This document shows, piece by piece, positions 17,178 to 24,951 of a stretch of 64,000 nt of DNA. Below the pieces are notes generated by a model, which worked only from the letters and a program-made list of their open reading frames with translations, searched no databases and was not told where the DNA came from. The translations under genes were made by a program, and so were the position numbers. This stretch comes from Paenibacillus doosanensis (GTDB lineage Bacteria; Bacillota; Bacilli; Paenibacillales; NBRC-103111), in contig NZ_JANYUY010000014.1 of assembly GCF_025060755.1 (NCBI RefSeq), positions 1 to 64,000 of the forward strand, given 5' to 3'. Numbering within the stretch: the first letter of the stretch is position 1; each line of letters opens with the position of its first letter.

Positions 17178-17226
17178 AAAACAAGCGGTCCTTTCCGGAT
17201 ATATTCGGAGCGGGCCGCTTGTTCGC
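17178..17226 (+). other. Large stem-loop after pflA
   Basis: AACAAGCGG and CCGCTTGTT form a 9-bp perfect stem, with additional GC pairing inside, about 100 bases after pflA. No clear T-run follows, so it may stabilise the 3' end rather than terminate. Confidence 0.45.
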
Positions 17227-17491
17227 TGTTTCTGCGCTCTTGCTGTGCGGCGCCTTGGCGGAACGGATTGCTTGCCGCCGCGGCGCGCCTGTTTCATGCT
17301 CTTTGTGACAGCCGTCCGTGTCCGGCTCTCCCCGGTTCGAATAGCCATATGAAATAAACCTCCATCGGGGCTTTCGGCTTTCCAAGAAGCGAAGCGCCCG
17401 GTTATAAGCAGGTTTATTCGCCGATTGGAATACAGCGATGCGATCGCTGTAAAGGACTTAACATTCCGATGCGGCAGATAAAGGCGAACAG
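17227..17491. other. Intergenic stretch upstream of the peptidase gene
   Basis: Part of a 412-base interval without a convincing gene. It contains the palindrome ACAGCGAT-GCG-ATCGCTGT at 17432-17450, 42 bases before the peptidase start, a possible operator. No strong promoter was recognised. Confidence 0.5.
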
Positions 17492-18223
17492 GTGGTGAAA
17501 GGTTTGGCGCGAAGCATACGGAAAGGCTCGTCGCCCTGCAAGCCGGTGTCTTCCAAGACGGGAATCCGGCAGAATGCGCTGGCGGCGGGGTGGACATCCG
17601 CCAACTGGTCGGGGTACGCCGTGAAGAAAACGAAAAAAAATTCATGCCGCAGCATCTCCGCCTATTGGAGGGTACCGCGGATAAGAGCAAGCGAGTCAGA
17701 CAAATATTCCTCGACTTGGATCGGCATTGACGGATTCGGTAACTCCTCGTTAATTCAAACCGGAACCGAACAGCACTACAAGAACGGCAAAGCCCATTAT
17801 TACGCCTGGTGGGAAATACTGCCTGCGGCCGAGACGAGAATCCCTCATAAGGTTTCGGCCGGCGATTGGATGTATGCGAGCATTTCCCGGCGAAGCGGCG
17901 CGAATCGATGGCGTATTGTCCTTGCCAATCGAACCCAAGGCTGGGTTTTCTCCAAAACGGTCGCCTACAGCGGACCGGCTCTTACCGCGGAATGGATCAT
18001 GGAGGCGCCTTCGCTCAACAATCAGATAACCAATTTGGCCAAGTATACCCGGCTTCCGTTTACCAGGTGCCGCCTCAACCGGAGCAACCCGCGGCTCAAG
18101 TCTGCGCAGAGAGGCGTTATGGTTCAGAACGGCAAGACAGTCTCCACGCCGTCTCTTCCAAGCAAGAGCAAGGACGGCTTCTTCGCAGCCTACGGCTCCC
18201 GAACGCCCCGGCCACCGAAATAA
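17492..18223 (+). CDS. G1-family glutamic endopeptidase (eqolisin-like)
   Basis: A 243-residue protein matching the peptidase G1 family, first known from fungi. NWSGY at 39-43, STWIGIDGFG around 74-83, the catalytic glutamine Q89 in LIQTGTEQ and the catalytic glutamate E167 in TAEWIMEAP follow the fungal order and spacing. These are acid proteases and normally secreted, but this N terminus is short, basic and has no clear signal peptide. The start is one of two adjacent GTG codons with only a weak AAAGGCG signal, so a different start is possible. No partner gene is evident nearby. Confidence 0.85.
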   Translation: MVKGLARSIRKGSSPCKPVSSKTGIRQNALAAGWTSANWSGYAVKKTKKNSCRSISAYWRVPRIRASESDKYSSTWIGIDGFGNSSLIQTGTEQHYKNGKAHYYAWWEILPAAETRIPHKVSAGDWMYASISRRSGANRWRIVLANRTQGWVFSKTVAYSGPALTAEWIMEAPSLNNQITNLAKYTRLPFTRCRLNRSNPRLKSAQRGVMVQNGKTVSTPSLPSKSKDGFFAAYGSRTPRPPK

Positions 18224-18336
18224 CCCGAAGCAGCGGCTTTGCGCCGGGCAGCGCTTTTCCAGATTCCAGTGGCTCTTCCGCGCTTTTTTCACCAGGCTTC
18301 AAAAGCCCGGCTGTTTCCCCGCGACATTTCAGTTTT

Positions 18337-18368
18337 AAGCCGACCTCCTTCCGGGGCGGCTTATTTGT
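18337..18368 (+). terminator. Possible terminator after the peptidase gene
   Basis: AAGCCG at 18337-18342 pairs with CGGCTT at 18357-18362, with CC/GG inside, and is followed by ATTTGTAT. Confidence 0.45.
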
Positions 18369-18466
18369 ATGGCTGTATGCCTTGGATGAAGAAAAGCGCA
18401 TAATTAATGTATACTTATTAGTACCCGGAACGAATAGGTAAGCAGCTAAAAGGAGATCCATAAGCA

Positions 18467-19495
18467 ATGAAATCCGACCGTATCAAATTTCCGCCGGGAT
18501 TTTGGGCGGGATTGCAGCAATTGGGGATGGACCCGCAGGACGTAGCCCGCAAAGCGCGGCTGCCGCTCGCCGCAATTGCCGATGAGGCTGAAGTCACCGC
18601 CTCCCAATATTTCGCCGTCTGGCAAGCGTACGCCGATCTCGCAGGTGACGCGGCTGCGGGAATCGTCCGGCTCGTCACCGTCTTTGCAACGGCGCAATAT
18701 CCGCCGACCGTCCTGGCTACCTATCATGCTCGCGACTATCGCGATGCCCTGAACCGGATGGCCCGGTATAAGCGGCTGTGTCCTCCGGAAAGCTTGCGGA
18801 TAACCGAAGAGGGAGAGCGCTGTACCGTCGAATTGGAATGGATGCCCGGCAAGCGCCCCGTACCGCCGGTGCTGGTCGGCACCACGCTGGCCTTTCTTCT
18901 GGAGCTTGGACGGCGCGGCACGGGCCGGCCTATCACCGCAATGTCCGCGGAATTTACTCACTCGATGGGAGATGTACAGACCCTTGAAGCTTACTTCGGA
19001 TGTCCTGTTCGGACGGGGGCGGCCGAGAACCGGTTGACGCTGCGCCGGAGCGACCTGGACCGCCCTTTTATATCGTATAACCAAGAGCTGCTGGAGATCC
19101 TGACTCCCGTGCTGGACCGCTCGCTGGATGAACAGATCAGCCGCTCCGTCTCTGATATGGTCAAGTGGTTTTTGAAGCGCAGCTTAACCGGAGGGCGCCT
19201 CGACATTCGGACTGCGGCGAGCGGGCTCGGCATGAGCGATCGAACCCTGCAGCGCCGCCTTACGGAGGAAGGGACAACGTTCAAGCAGCTGCTGTCGCAG
19301 GTTCGGCATGAACAGGCGCGGCAATATTTGACAGATCCTGAGCTTGATATAAAAGAAGTGGCGTTCTTGCTTGGATACGAAGACCAGAACTCGTTTTATC
19401 GCGCCTTTCGCAATTGGGAAGGCGACACGCCTTCCCGCTGGCGTTCCCGGCATATCGAGGCAAACCCGCGGTTACAGAGCACCAATCTCATCTAA
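18467..19495 (+). CDS. AraC-family transcriptional regulator
   Basis: A 342-residue regulator with an N-terminal ligand-binding domain of the Arabinose_bd type (about 20-200) and a C-terminal AraC double helix-turn-helix (about 235-330). The second helix-turn-helix has the family signature EVAFLLGYEDQNSFYRAFRNW. AAAGGAG precedes the ATG. The nearest downstream gene, an SDR oxidoreductase 209 bases away, is a plausible target, but no operator was identified. Confidence 0.9.
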   Translation: MKSDRIKFPPGFWAGLQQLGMDPQDVARKARLPLAAIADEAEVTASQYFAVWQAYADLAGDAAAGIVRLVTVFATAQYPPTVLATYHARDYRDALNRMARYKRLCPPESLRITEEGERCTVELEWMPGKRPVPPVLVGTTLAFLLELGRRGTGRPITAMSAEFTHSMGDVQTLEAYFGCPVRTGAAENRLTLRRSDLDRPFISYNQELLEILTPVLDRSLDEQISRSVSDMVKWFLKRSLTGGRLDIRTAASGLGMSDRTLQRRLTEEGTTFKQLLSQVRHEQARQYLTDPELDIKEVAFLLGYEDQNSFYRAFRNWEGDTPSRWRSRHIEANPRLQSTNLI

Positions 19496-19704
19496 TTAAC
19501 CTCACCTAATTCCGCCTGATCCGTCTCGCGCAGTTCCCGTATTTTTCCGAGTTTTCGCATTTGGCGGATTCAACAAGAAATTTGGCGCTGCGGGCTAGTT
19601 ACGGAACGATCCGGACCAAGTAATATGATCTCTATCCTAAGCAAACCGGAGCAATCCGAAGCATTATACGTTTGCTGTGAATGACAACAAAGGAGATATC
19701 AGTT

Positions 19705-20496
19705 ATGGATATGGGATTAAGGAACAAAACCGCGTTGGTCACCGGATCGACCAGAGGCATAGGGAAAGCCATTGCCGTTGAACTTGCCAGAGAAGGCGCC
19801 GATGTACTTGTTAACGGACGGAATCGTGACGAGGTCGAAAGAACGGTAAGCGAATTGAAATCGGAGTTCCCGTCGACTTCTCCGCAGAACGCTGCCGCCG
19901 ATATTGCAAATAAGGAGCAAAGGGCAGCTTTATTTGAGAAGTTTCCCCGCGTCGACATCCTGGTCAACAATATGGGGATTTACGAAATCATGTCCTATGA
20001 GGACGTTGACGACGCGGTGTGGGAAAGGTATTTTCGTACGAACGTGCTCGCCGCCAACGCATTGTCTAAATTTTATCTGCCCGCCATGTTGAATAACAAT
20101 GACGGACGAATTATTTTTATCGCCAGCGAAGAAGCGGTAATGCCTTCGGGGCAGATGCCTCAGTACGCAATGACCAAATCGATGCTGTTATCGCTGTCCA
20201 AAAGCCTGTCCAAACTGACGATAGGCACGGAAGTCACATCCAATGCAATTATGCCGGGACCGACGCTTTCCGAAAATGTATATCAAATTATCGACGGCCT
20301 GTTTCCGGACGATATGGCTTTTTCGGAAAAGGAGAAACAATTTATGGCGGCAAACCTGCCTCAATCCGAAATCCAGCGCTTTATCAGACCTTCCGAAATA
20401 GGCAGGCTGGCCGCATTCGTATGCAGCCCTTATGCATCCGCGTTTAAAGGTTCCGCCATCCGAATGGACGGGGGTATGGTGCCTACGATTTTTTAA
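19705..20496 (+). CDS. SDR family oxidoreductase
   Basis: A 263-residue classical short-chain dehydrogenase. The nucleotide motif TGSTRGIG is near residues 13-20, NNMG replaces the common NNAG, and the catalytic residues appear as S in IFIASEE and Y-x3-K in PQYAMTKS. The C terminus ends with the typical IRMDGGMVPT. ATG 19705 is chosen because AAAGGAG ends nine bases upstream. Substrate unknown. Likely controlled by the AraC-type regulator upstream. Confidence 0.9.
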   Translation: MDMGLRNKTALVTGSTRGIGKAIAVELAREGADVLVNGRNRDEVERTVSELKSEFPSTSPQNAAADIANKEQRAALFEKFPRVDILVNNMGIYEIMSYEDVDDAVWERYFRTNVLAANALSKFYLPAMLNNNDGRIIFIASEEAVMPSGQMPQYAMTKSMLLSLSKSLSKLTIGTEVTSNAIMPGPTLSENVYQIIDGLFPDDMAFSEKEKQFMAANLPQSEIQRFIRPSEIGRLAAFVCSPYASAFKGSAIRMDGGMVPTIF

Positions 20497-20631
20497 TGGT
20501 AACGGCTCGGGTTTGGCTGCTTCCGGGACATAACCCGCCGGCCAAGCCCGTAGTACCGTAGTAAGCAGCTTAAAAACGCCTGTCGTCTTGAACGTCGCGC
20601 AGCACCGCGATGCCGACGAACGCTTGATGAG

Positions 20632-20655
20632 GACGCCTTAAGGGCGTCTTTTTGT
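20632..20655 (+). terminator. Rho-independent terminator
   Basis: GACGCC (20632-20637) and GGCGTC (20643-20648) form the stem, with TTTTTGTTGTTG after it. It separates the SDR gene from the ketosynthase operon. Confidence 0.82.
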
Positions 20656-20846
20656 TGTTGCTTTAGTTAGAGGCAGCCGCGAAATCTGCGGGGTCTTAGA
20701 AAAAGATAGTACTTTCAGCATTTCAGGAATCGTCTACAATAAGGTATAACAAAGATTCGACGCTTCTAGACTGTCGATCGCTTCCTTCTCTTATGTCGCA
20801 CAGCTTTAAGAGAAGTTACGCAGGGAGAGCATAAGGAGGTTCGACT
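20656..20846 (+). promoter_or_regulatory. Promoter region of the ketosynthase operon
   Basis: With the terminator this makes a 350-base interval without a gene. TACAAT at 20735-20740 and TATAAC at 20745-20750 are -10 candidates, but neither has a good -35. AAGGAGG at about 20832-20838 serves the ketosynthase ATG. Confidence 0.35.
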
Positions 20847-21839
20847 ATGCATATCAGAAATATTAAAATAAGAAGCACAGGCAAATATTTGCCGAAAAAG
20901 ATCGTGACCGCCCGGGAGATGGATGAGCGGCTCGGCGTGCCCGCAGGCTGGGTCGAGAAAAAATCCGACGTGGTGCGGCGGCATTTCGTCGAGGATGAGA
21001 CCGCCTCGCAGATGGGGGCTTACGCTGCGACCGAAGCGATGAAGCAAGCCGGTCTGCGCTTCGGCGACATCGATTGCCTGGTGTGCGCCAGCGGCACGAT
21101 GGAGCAGCCGATTCCGAGCACGGCTTCGCTGATTCAGCGGGCGCTCGGCGAGGAGCAATCCGGGGTGCCCTGCTTCGATATTAATTCCACCTGCCTCAGC
21201 TTCCTGACCGCCCTCGACGTCATGTCGTATATGGTAGCGTCAGGCCGCTACCGCCGCATTCTGCTCGTATCGAGCGAGATCGCCTCGATCGGGCTTAACT
21301 GGTCGGATAAGGAGAGCGCAGCGCTGTTCGGCGACGGGGCGGCGGCGGTGATCGTCGAGGGAGCGGAACAAGGCGAAGGCTCCCGCATCGTCTGCTCGGC
21401 GATGAAGACGTACAGTCAAGGCGCGCATTTGTCGCAAATCCGCGGCGGCGGCACGGGCGCTCACGCCTTGTCCGCGCAGGAGGAGGAGGCGTTCCTGTTC
21501 GAGATGGACGGCCAGGCGATTTATAAGATGGCGGCGCGCATTTTGCCCGGCTTCGTCGATTCGCTGCTTCGGGAAGCGGGCTGCTCGATCCAAGATATCG
21601 AACTCGTCATCCCGCATCAGGGCAGCGCGATGGCGATGCGGCTCATCGGCCGAAAGCTCGGCATCGCGCGCGAGCGGCTGATGTTCATCACGCCGACGCA
21701 CGGCAATACGATCGCCGCGTCGATCCCGATGGGGCTGCATGAAGCGATCCGTCAAGGGCGGATTGCGCGGGGATCGCGGATCATGCTGCTCGGGACGTCG
21801 GCAGGGTTGTCCGTCGGAGGGATGATCCTTGACTATTAG
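20847..21839 (+). CDS. Ketoacyl-ACP synthase III / OleA-like condensing enzyme
   Basis: A 330-residue thiolase-fold condensing enzyme. The triad is C116 in INSTCLSF, H257 in IPHQGS and N287 in HGNTIAAS. FabH normally has HQAN, so HQGS marks a divergent KAS III closer to OleA-type or secondary-metabolism enzymes. It would condense an acyl thioester with another acyl or malonyl unit. It opens an operon of five genes whose ends all overlap. AAGGAGG precedes the ATG. A FabH paralogue for fatty-acid initiation is an alternative, but the neighbours argue for a dedicated pathway. Confidence 0.85.
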   Translation: MHIRNIKIRSTGKYLPKKIVTAREMDERLGVPAGWVEKKSDVVRRHFVEDETASQMGAYAATEAMKQAGLRFGDIDCLVCASGTMEQPIPSTASLIQRALGEEQSGVPCFDINSTCLSFLTALDVMSYMVASGRYRRILLVSSEIASIGLNWSDKESAALFGDGAAAVIVEGAEQGEGSRIVCSAMKTYSQGAHLSQIRGGGTGAHALSAQEEEAFLFEMDGQAIYKMAARILPGFVDSLLREAGCSIQDIELVIPHQGSAMAMRLIGRKLGIARERLMFITPTHGNTIAASIPMGLHEAIRQGRIARGSRIMLLGTSAGLSVGGMILDY

Positions 21840-23118
21840 CGGGCAGGCCGGATCGCCGGAGCGGAAGGAACCGGCAGGCAGGCGCATTCTGCTCACCGGC
21901 GGCCGAGCGCCCGCGACGCTCGACCTGGCAAGGCAGCTCGCGGCGAACGGCCACGCGGTCTACGTGGCGGAGAGCTGCCCGGAGCAGCTGTGCAAGCGCT
22001 CGCGCGCCGTGCGGCGCAGCTACCTGGTGCCGGAGCCCGCGGCGAATCCGCGGGCCTATGCGGCGGCGCTGCGGGACATTGCCGCGGCCGAGCGCATGGA
22101 CTGGCTGCTGCCGATGTGCGAGGAGCTGTTCTATGTCGCGGCCGGGCTTGACGAGCTGCAGAGCGTCTGCCGCGTCCTGGCCGAGCCGCCTGGGAAGCTT
22201 AGGCGGCTGCACAGCAAGTGGGAGTTCATCAGCCGTGTGCAGGAGCTCGGCTTGTCCGCTCCGCAGACGCATTTGCTGTCGTCGCCGCAGGAGCGCGCCG
22301 CCTTCATGGCAGAGGAGGCGGAGCGGGCGAAGCGGCGGCGGGAGGCCGGGGAGCCGGATGCGGCGAAGTGGGTATTCAAGCCGGTCTTCTCCCGTTTCTC
22401 CAGCAAGGTCGTCATAGCGGAGGTGAAGGCAAGCGGCTGGCAGCCGGATTCCCGGCTGGCTGCCCTGCCCGTGACGGGCGAAGAGCCGTGGGTGGCGCAG
22501 CGGTATATCGAAGGGACGGGCTACTGCAGCTACAGCATCGCCCAGCAAGGGACGATAACGGCGCATGCCGTCTATCCCGTGCGCTTTACGGCCGGACGCG
22601 GCGCCTGCATCAGCTTCGAGCCGGTCAAGCATCCGGGAATCGACCGCTGGACGGAGCGGTTCATACGCGAGGAAGGCTTCACCGGCCAGATCGCCTTCGA
22701 CTTCATCGAAGACCGCGAGGGCGGGCTATATCCCCTCGAATGCAATCCGCGGGCGACGAGCGGCATTCATCTGTTCCGGCCGGAGGACCGGCTGGACCGG
22801 GCGCTCATGCCGGAGGAAGGGCAGCCGCTACCGGAGCGGATCGAACCGCAAGCTTCCCGCAAAGCAATGATCGCCGCAGCGATGCTGAGCTGCGGCGCGG
22901 TCGCCCTGCTCAAGGACTTTTCCCGCGAGCGGCTCGGGTCATGGCTGCGAATCATGACGGGAGGGCGGGATGTCGTCTTCAGGGCGAACGATCCGGGCCC
23001 TCTCTGGCAGCAGTTCCGGCTAGTGTATTGGAATCTGCGCGTCGGCGCCCGGCATCGCATTTCGGTGATGGAAGCGTCCACGAAGGATATTGAATGGAAC
23101 GGCGGTGAATTAAGGTGA
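21829..23118 (+). CDS. ATP-grasp domain carboxylate ligase
   Basis: A 429-residue ATP-grasp enzyme. An N-terminal Rossmann-like part begins ILLTGGRAPATLDLA. The ATP-grasp core carries the lysine in WVFKPVFSRF, the hinge WVAQRYIEG and the Mg2+-binding ECNPRATSGIHLF. Such enzymes activate a carboxylate as acyl phosphate and join it to an amine or thiol. The TTG start overlaps the ketosynthase end by 11 bases, with GGAGGG eight bases upstream. About 100 residues follow the core and are unassigned. The substrate is unknown; the context suggests the acid made by the pathway. Confidence 0.85.
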   Translation: MTISGQAGSPERKEPAGRRILLTGGRAPATLDLARQLAANGHAVYVAESCPEQLCKRSRAVRRSYLVPEPAANPRAYAAALRDIAAAERMDWLLPMCEELFYVAAGLDELQSVCRVLAEPPGKLRRLHSKWEFISRVQELGLSAPQTHLLSSPQERAAFMAEEAERAKRRREAGEPDAAKWVFKPVFSRFSSKVVIAEVKASGWQPDSRLAALPVTGEEPWVAQRYIEGTGYCSYSIAQQGTITAHAVYPVRFTAGRGACISFEPVKHPGIDRWTERFIREEGFTGQIAFDFIEDREGGLYPLECNPRATSGIHLFRPEDRLDRALMPEEGQPLPERIEPQASRKAMIAAAMLSCGAVALLKDFSRERLGSWLRIMTGGRDVVFRANDPGPLWQQFRLVYWNLRVGARHRISVMEASTKDIEWNGGELR

Positions 23119-24107
23119 AGGTGCTGGTCACCGGTGCAACGGGTTTTTTAGGCAAGCATTTGGCGGTGGCTCTGCACAAGCTCGGCCACGAAGTCACGGC
23201 TGCGGGGCGGAATGCGCAGGCCGGAGCGGAGCTGGCCGCGCAGGGCATCGCGTTTCTGCCTTGCCGCCTGGAGGATACGGCTCAGACCGTAAGGAGCTGC
23301 TTCGGGCAGGATATCGTCTTTCACTGCGGGGCGCTGTCTTCGCTGTGGGGCAGCTATAACGATTTCTATGAAAGCAATGTAACGGGCACTCGCAACGTGA
23401 TCAAGGGATGTACGGAAGGCGGCGTACAGAGGCTTATTTACGTTTCAACGCCGAGCATCTATTTCGATTATACCGATCGCTTGAGCATTGCCGAATCCGC
23501 TCGGCTGCCTCGCCGCGCGGCCAATGCCTATGCCGAGACCAAAAGGCTCGCCGAGCAGGACATCGATGCGGCCTTTCGCTTGGGGCTGGCTGTCGTTACC
23601 GTTCGTCCGCGGGCGATTTTCGGTCCGGGCGACCGGGCAATCGTACCGCGGCTCATCGAGGCCAGCCGTCAAGGGAAGCTGCCGCTCATTAGGGGCGGCC
23701 GCGCCGTTCTCGATCTGACCTATGTGGATAATGCGGTACAGGCGCTGCTGCTGTGCATGACGGCGCCTTCTTCCGTGCTCGGGCGCAAGTACAATGTTAC
23801 GAACGGCGAACCGCAGCCGTTCATTGAGGTGCTGAACTATTTGTTCGAACGGCTGGGCGAGCCGCTCCGCAGCCGGAAGCTTCCGTACCGGGCGGCTTAC
23901 GCGCTGGCGGGTTTGCTGGAGGCCGCCGCCAAGCTTTCCGGCAGCGGCAAGGAGCCGCTGCTAACTCGCTACAGCGTCGGACTGCTTGGCCGCAGCCAGA
24001 CGCTCGACATTACGGCGGCGAGAGAGGAGCTCGGCTATCGGCCGCAGGTCACTGTGAAGGAAGGGATTGACGCTTATGCCGCTTGGTACCGGAGACAACA
24101 TGATTAA
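23115..24107 (+). CDS. NAD(P)-dependent reductase, OleD/3-beta-HSD-like
   Basis: A 330-residue extended short-chain dehydrogenase. TGATGFLG is at residues 7-14, YVSTPS supplies the active-site serine, and YAETK the Y-x3-K pair. GPGDRAIVPRLIEA and LDLTYVDN resemble OleD, which reduces the beta-keto acid made by OleA. The start GTG overlaps the previous stop (GTGA). Together with the OleA-like ketosynthase this implies condensation followed by ketoreduction. Other epimerase-type reactions cannot be excluded. Confidence 0.88.
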   Translation: MKVLVTGATGFLGKHLAVALHKLGHEVTAAGRNAQAGAELAAQGIAFLPCRLEDTAQTVRSCFGQDIVFHCGALSSLWGSYNDFYESNVTGTRNVIKGCTEGGVQRLIYVSTPSIYFDYTDRLSIAESARLPRRAANAYAETKRLAEQDIDAAFRLGLAVVTVRPRAIFGPGDRAIVPRLIEASRQGKLPLIRGGRAVLDLTYVDNAVQALLLCMTAPSSVLGRKYNVTNGEPQPFIEVLNYLFERLGEPLRSRKLPYRAAYALAGLLEAAAKLSGSGKEPLLTRYSVGLLGRSQTLDITAAREELGYRPQVTVKEGIDAYAAWYRRQHD

Positions 24108-24951
24108 GCTGGATGTCGCATGCTTCGTGCTGGAGGCCGGCTGCTGCACCCATCCTCAATGGGTTACGCTGCGCGGCGGAAGCCGCCGTCCTGTCCGCTT
24201 CCCCGCTCTGTTCGCGCTGATCGAGCATCCGCGCCTCGGCTATATGCTGTTCGATACCGGGTATACGCAGCGGTTTTTCCGGGAGACGGCCCGCTGGCCA
24301 TACTCGCTCTACGCGAAGATGACGCCCGTTCGCTTCACGGAGAGGGAGAGCGCGGTACAGCAGCTTCGGCGTAGAGGAATCGAGCCGGAGGCGGTGCGGC
24401 ACATTATTATCTCGCATTTCCATGCGGATCATGTCGCCGGGCTGAGGGATTTTCCGAACGCCGACTTCCTGTTCTTGCAGGAGGCGTATGACGCCGTCCG
24501 CCGCCGTACGGGCTGGAACGCCGTTATGGCGGGGTATCTGCCCGGCTTATTGCCGGACGATTTCGAGGCGAGGGCGCAGCCGATAGATGAAAGCAAGCAG
24601 GCCGAGCTGCCGCCGGGTTTCCCGTTCGAGCGCGGCCTCGATCTGTTAGGGGACGGCAGCCTCATCGCCGTCGACGTGCCGGGACATGCCGCCGGGCAAA
24701 TCGGCCTTCTGCTGTCTGCCGGAGGCGAAATGCATTTTCTATGCGCGGATGCGGTATGGAGCAGTCTCGCATATCGGGAGAACCGGCCGCCGCATCCTTT
24801 GGCAGGACTGATTATGTCCGACCGCCGCAAGTATAAGGATAGCTTCGAGCGGGTCCGCCGGCTGCATAAGCTGTATCCGGACATCCGGATTGTTCCGTCC
24901 CATTGCGAGGAGATGGAACGGTCCCTTGTTCGGGGAGGGGGCTCGGTATGA
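24100..24951 (+). CDS. Metallo-beta-lactamase-fold hydrolase
   Basis: A 283-residue MBL-fold enzyme of the lactonase/glyoxalase II type. The dinuclear metal motif is H106-F-H108-A-D110-H111, followed by a histidine in DVPGHAAGQIG and an aspartate in LCADAVW. It would hydrolyse a lactone or thioester. ATG 24100 lies inside the end of the upstream gene (8-base overlap) after GGAG. In the Ole pathway the equivalent position is an alpha/beta-hydrolase, so this could be its functional stand-in. Confidence 0.87.
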   Translation: MIKLDVACFVLEAGCCTHPQWVTLRGGSRRPVRFPALFALIEHPRLGYMLFDTGYTQRFFRETARWPYSLYAKMTPVRFTERESAVQQLRRRGIEPEAVRHIIISHFHADHVAGLRDFPNADFLFLQEAYDAVRRRTGWNAVMAGYLPGLLPDDFEARAQPIDESKQAELPPGFPFERGLDLLGDGSLIAVDVPGHAAGQIGLLLSAGGEMHFLCADAVWSSLAYRENRPPHPLAGLIMSDRRKYKDSFERVRRLHKLYPDIRIVPSHCEEMERSLVRGGGSV

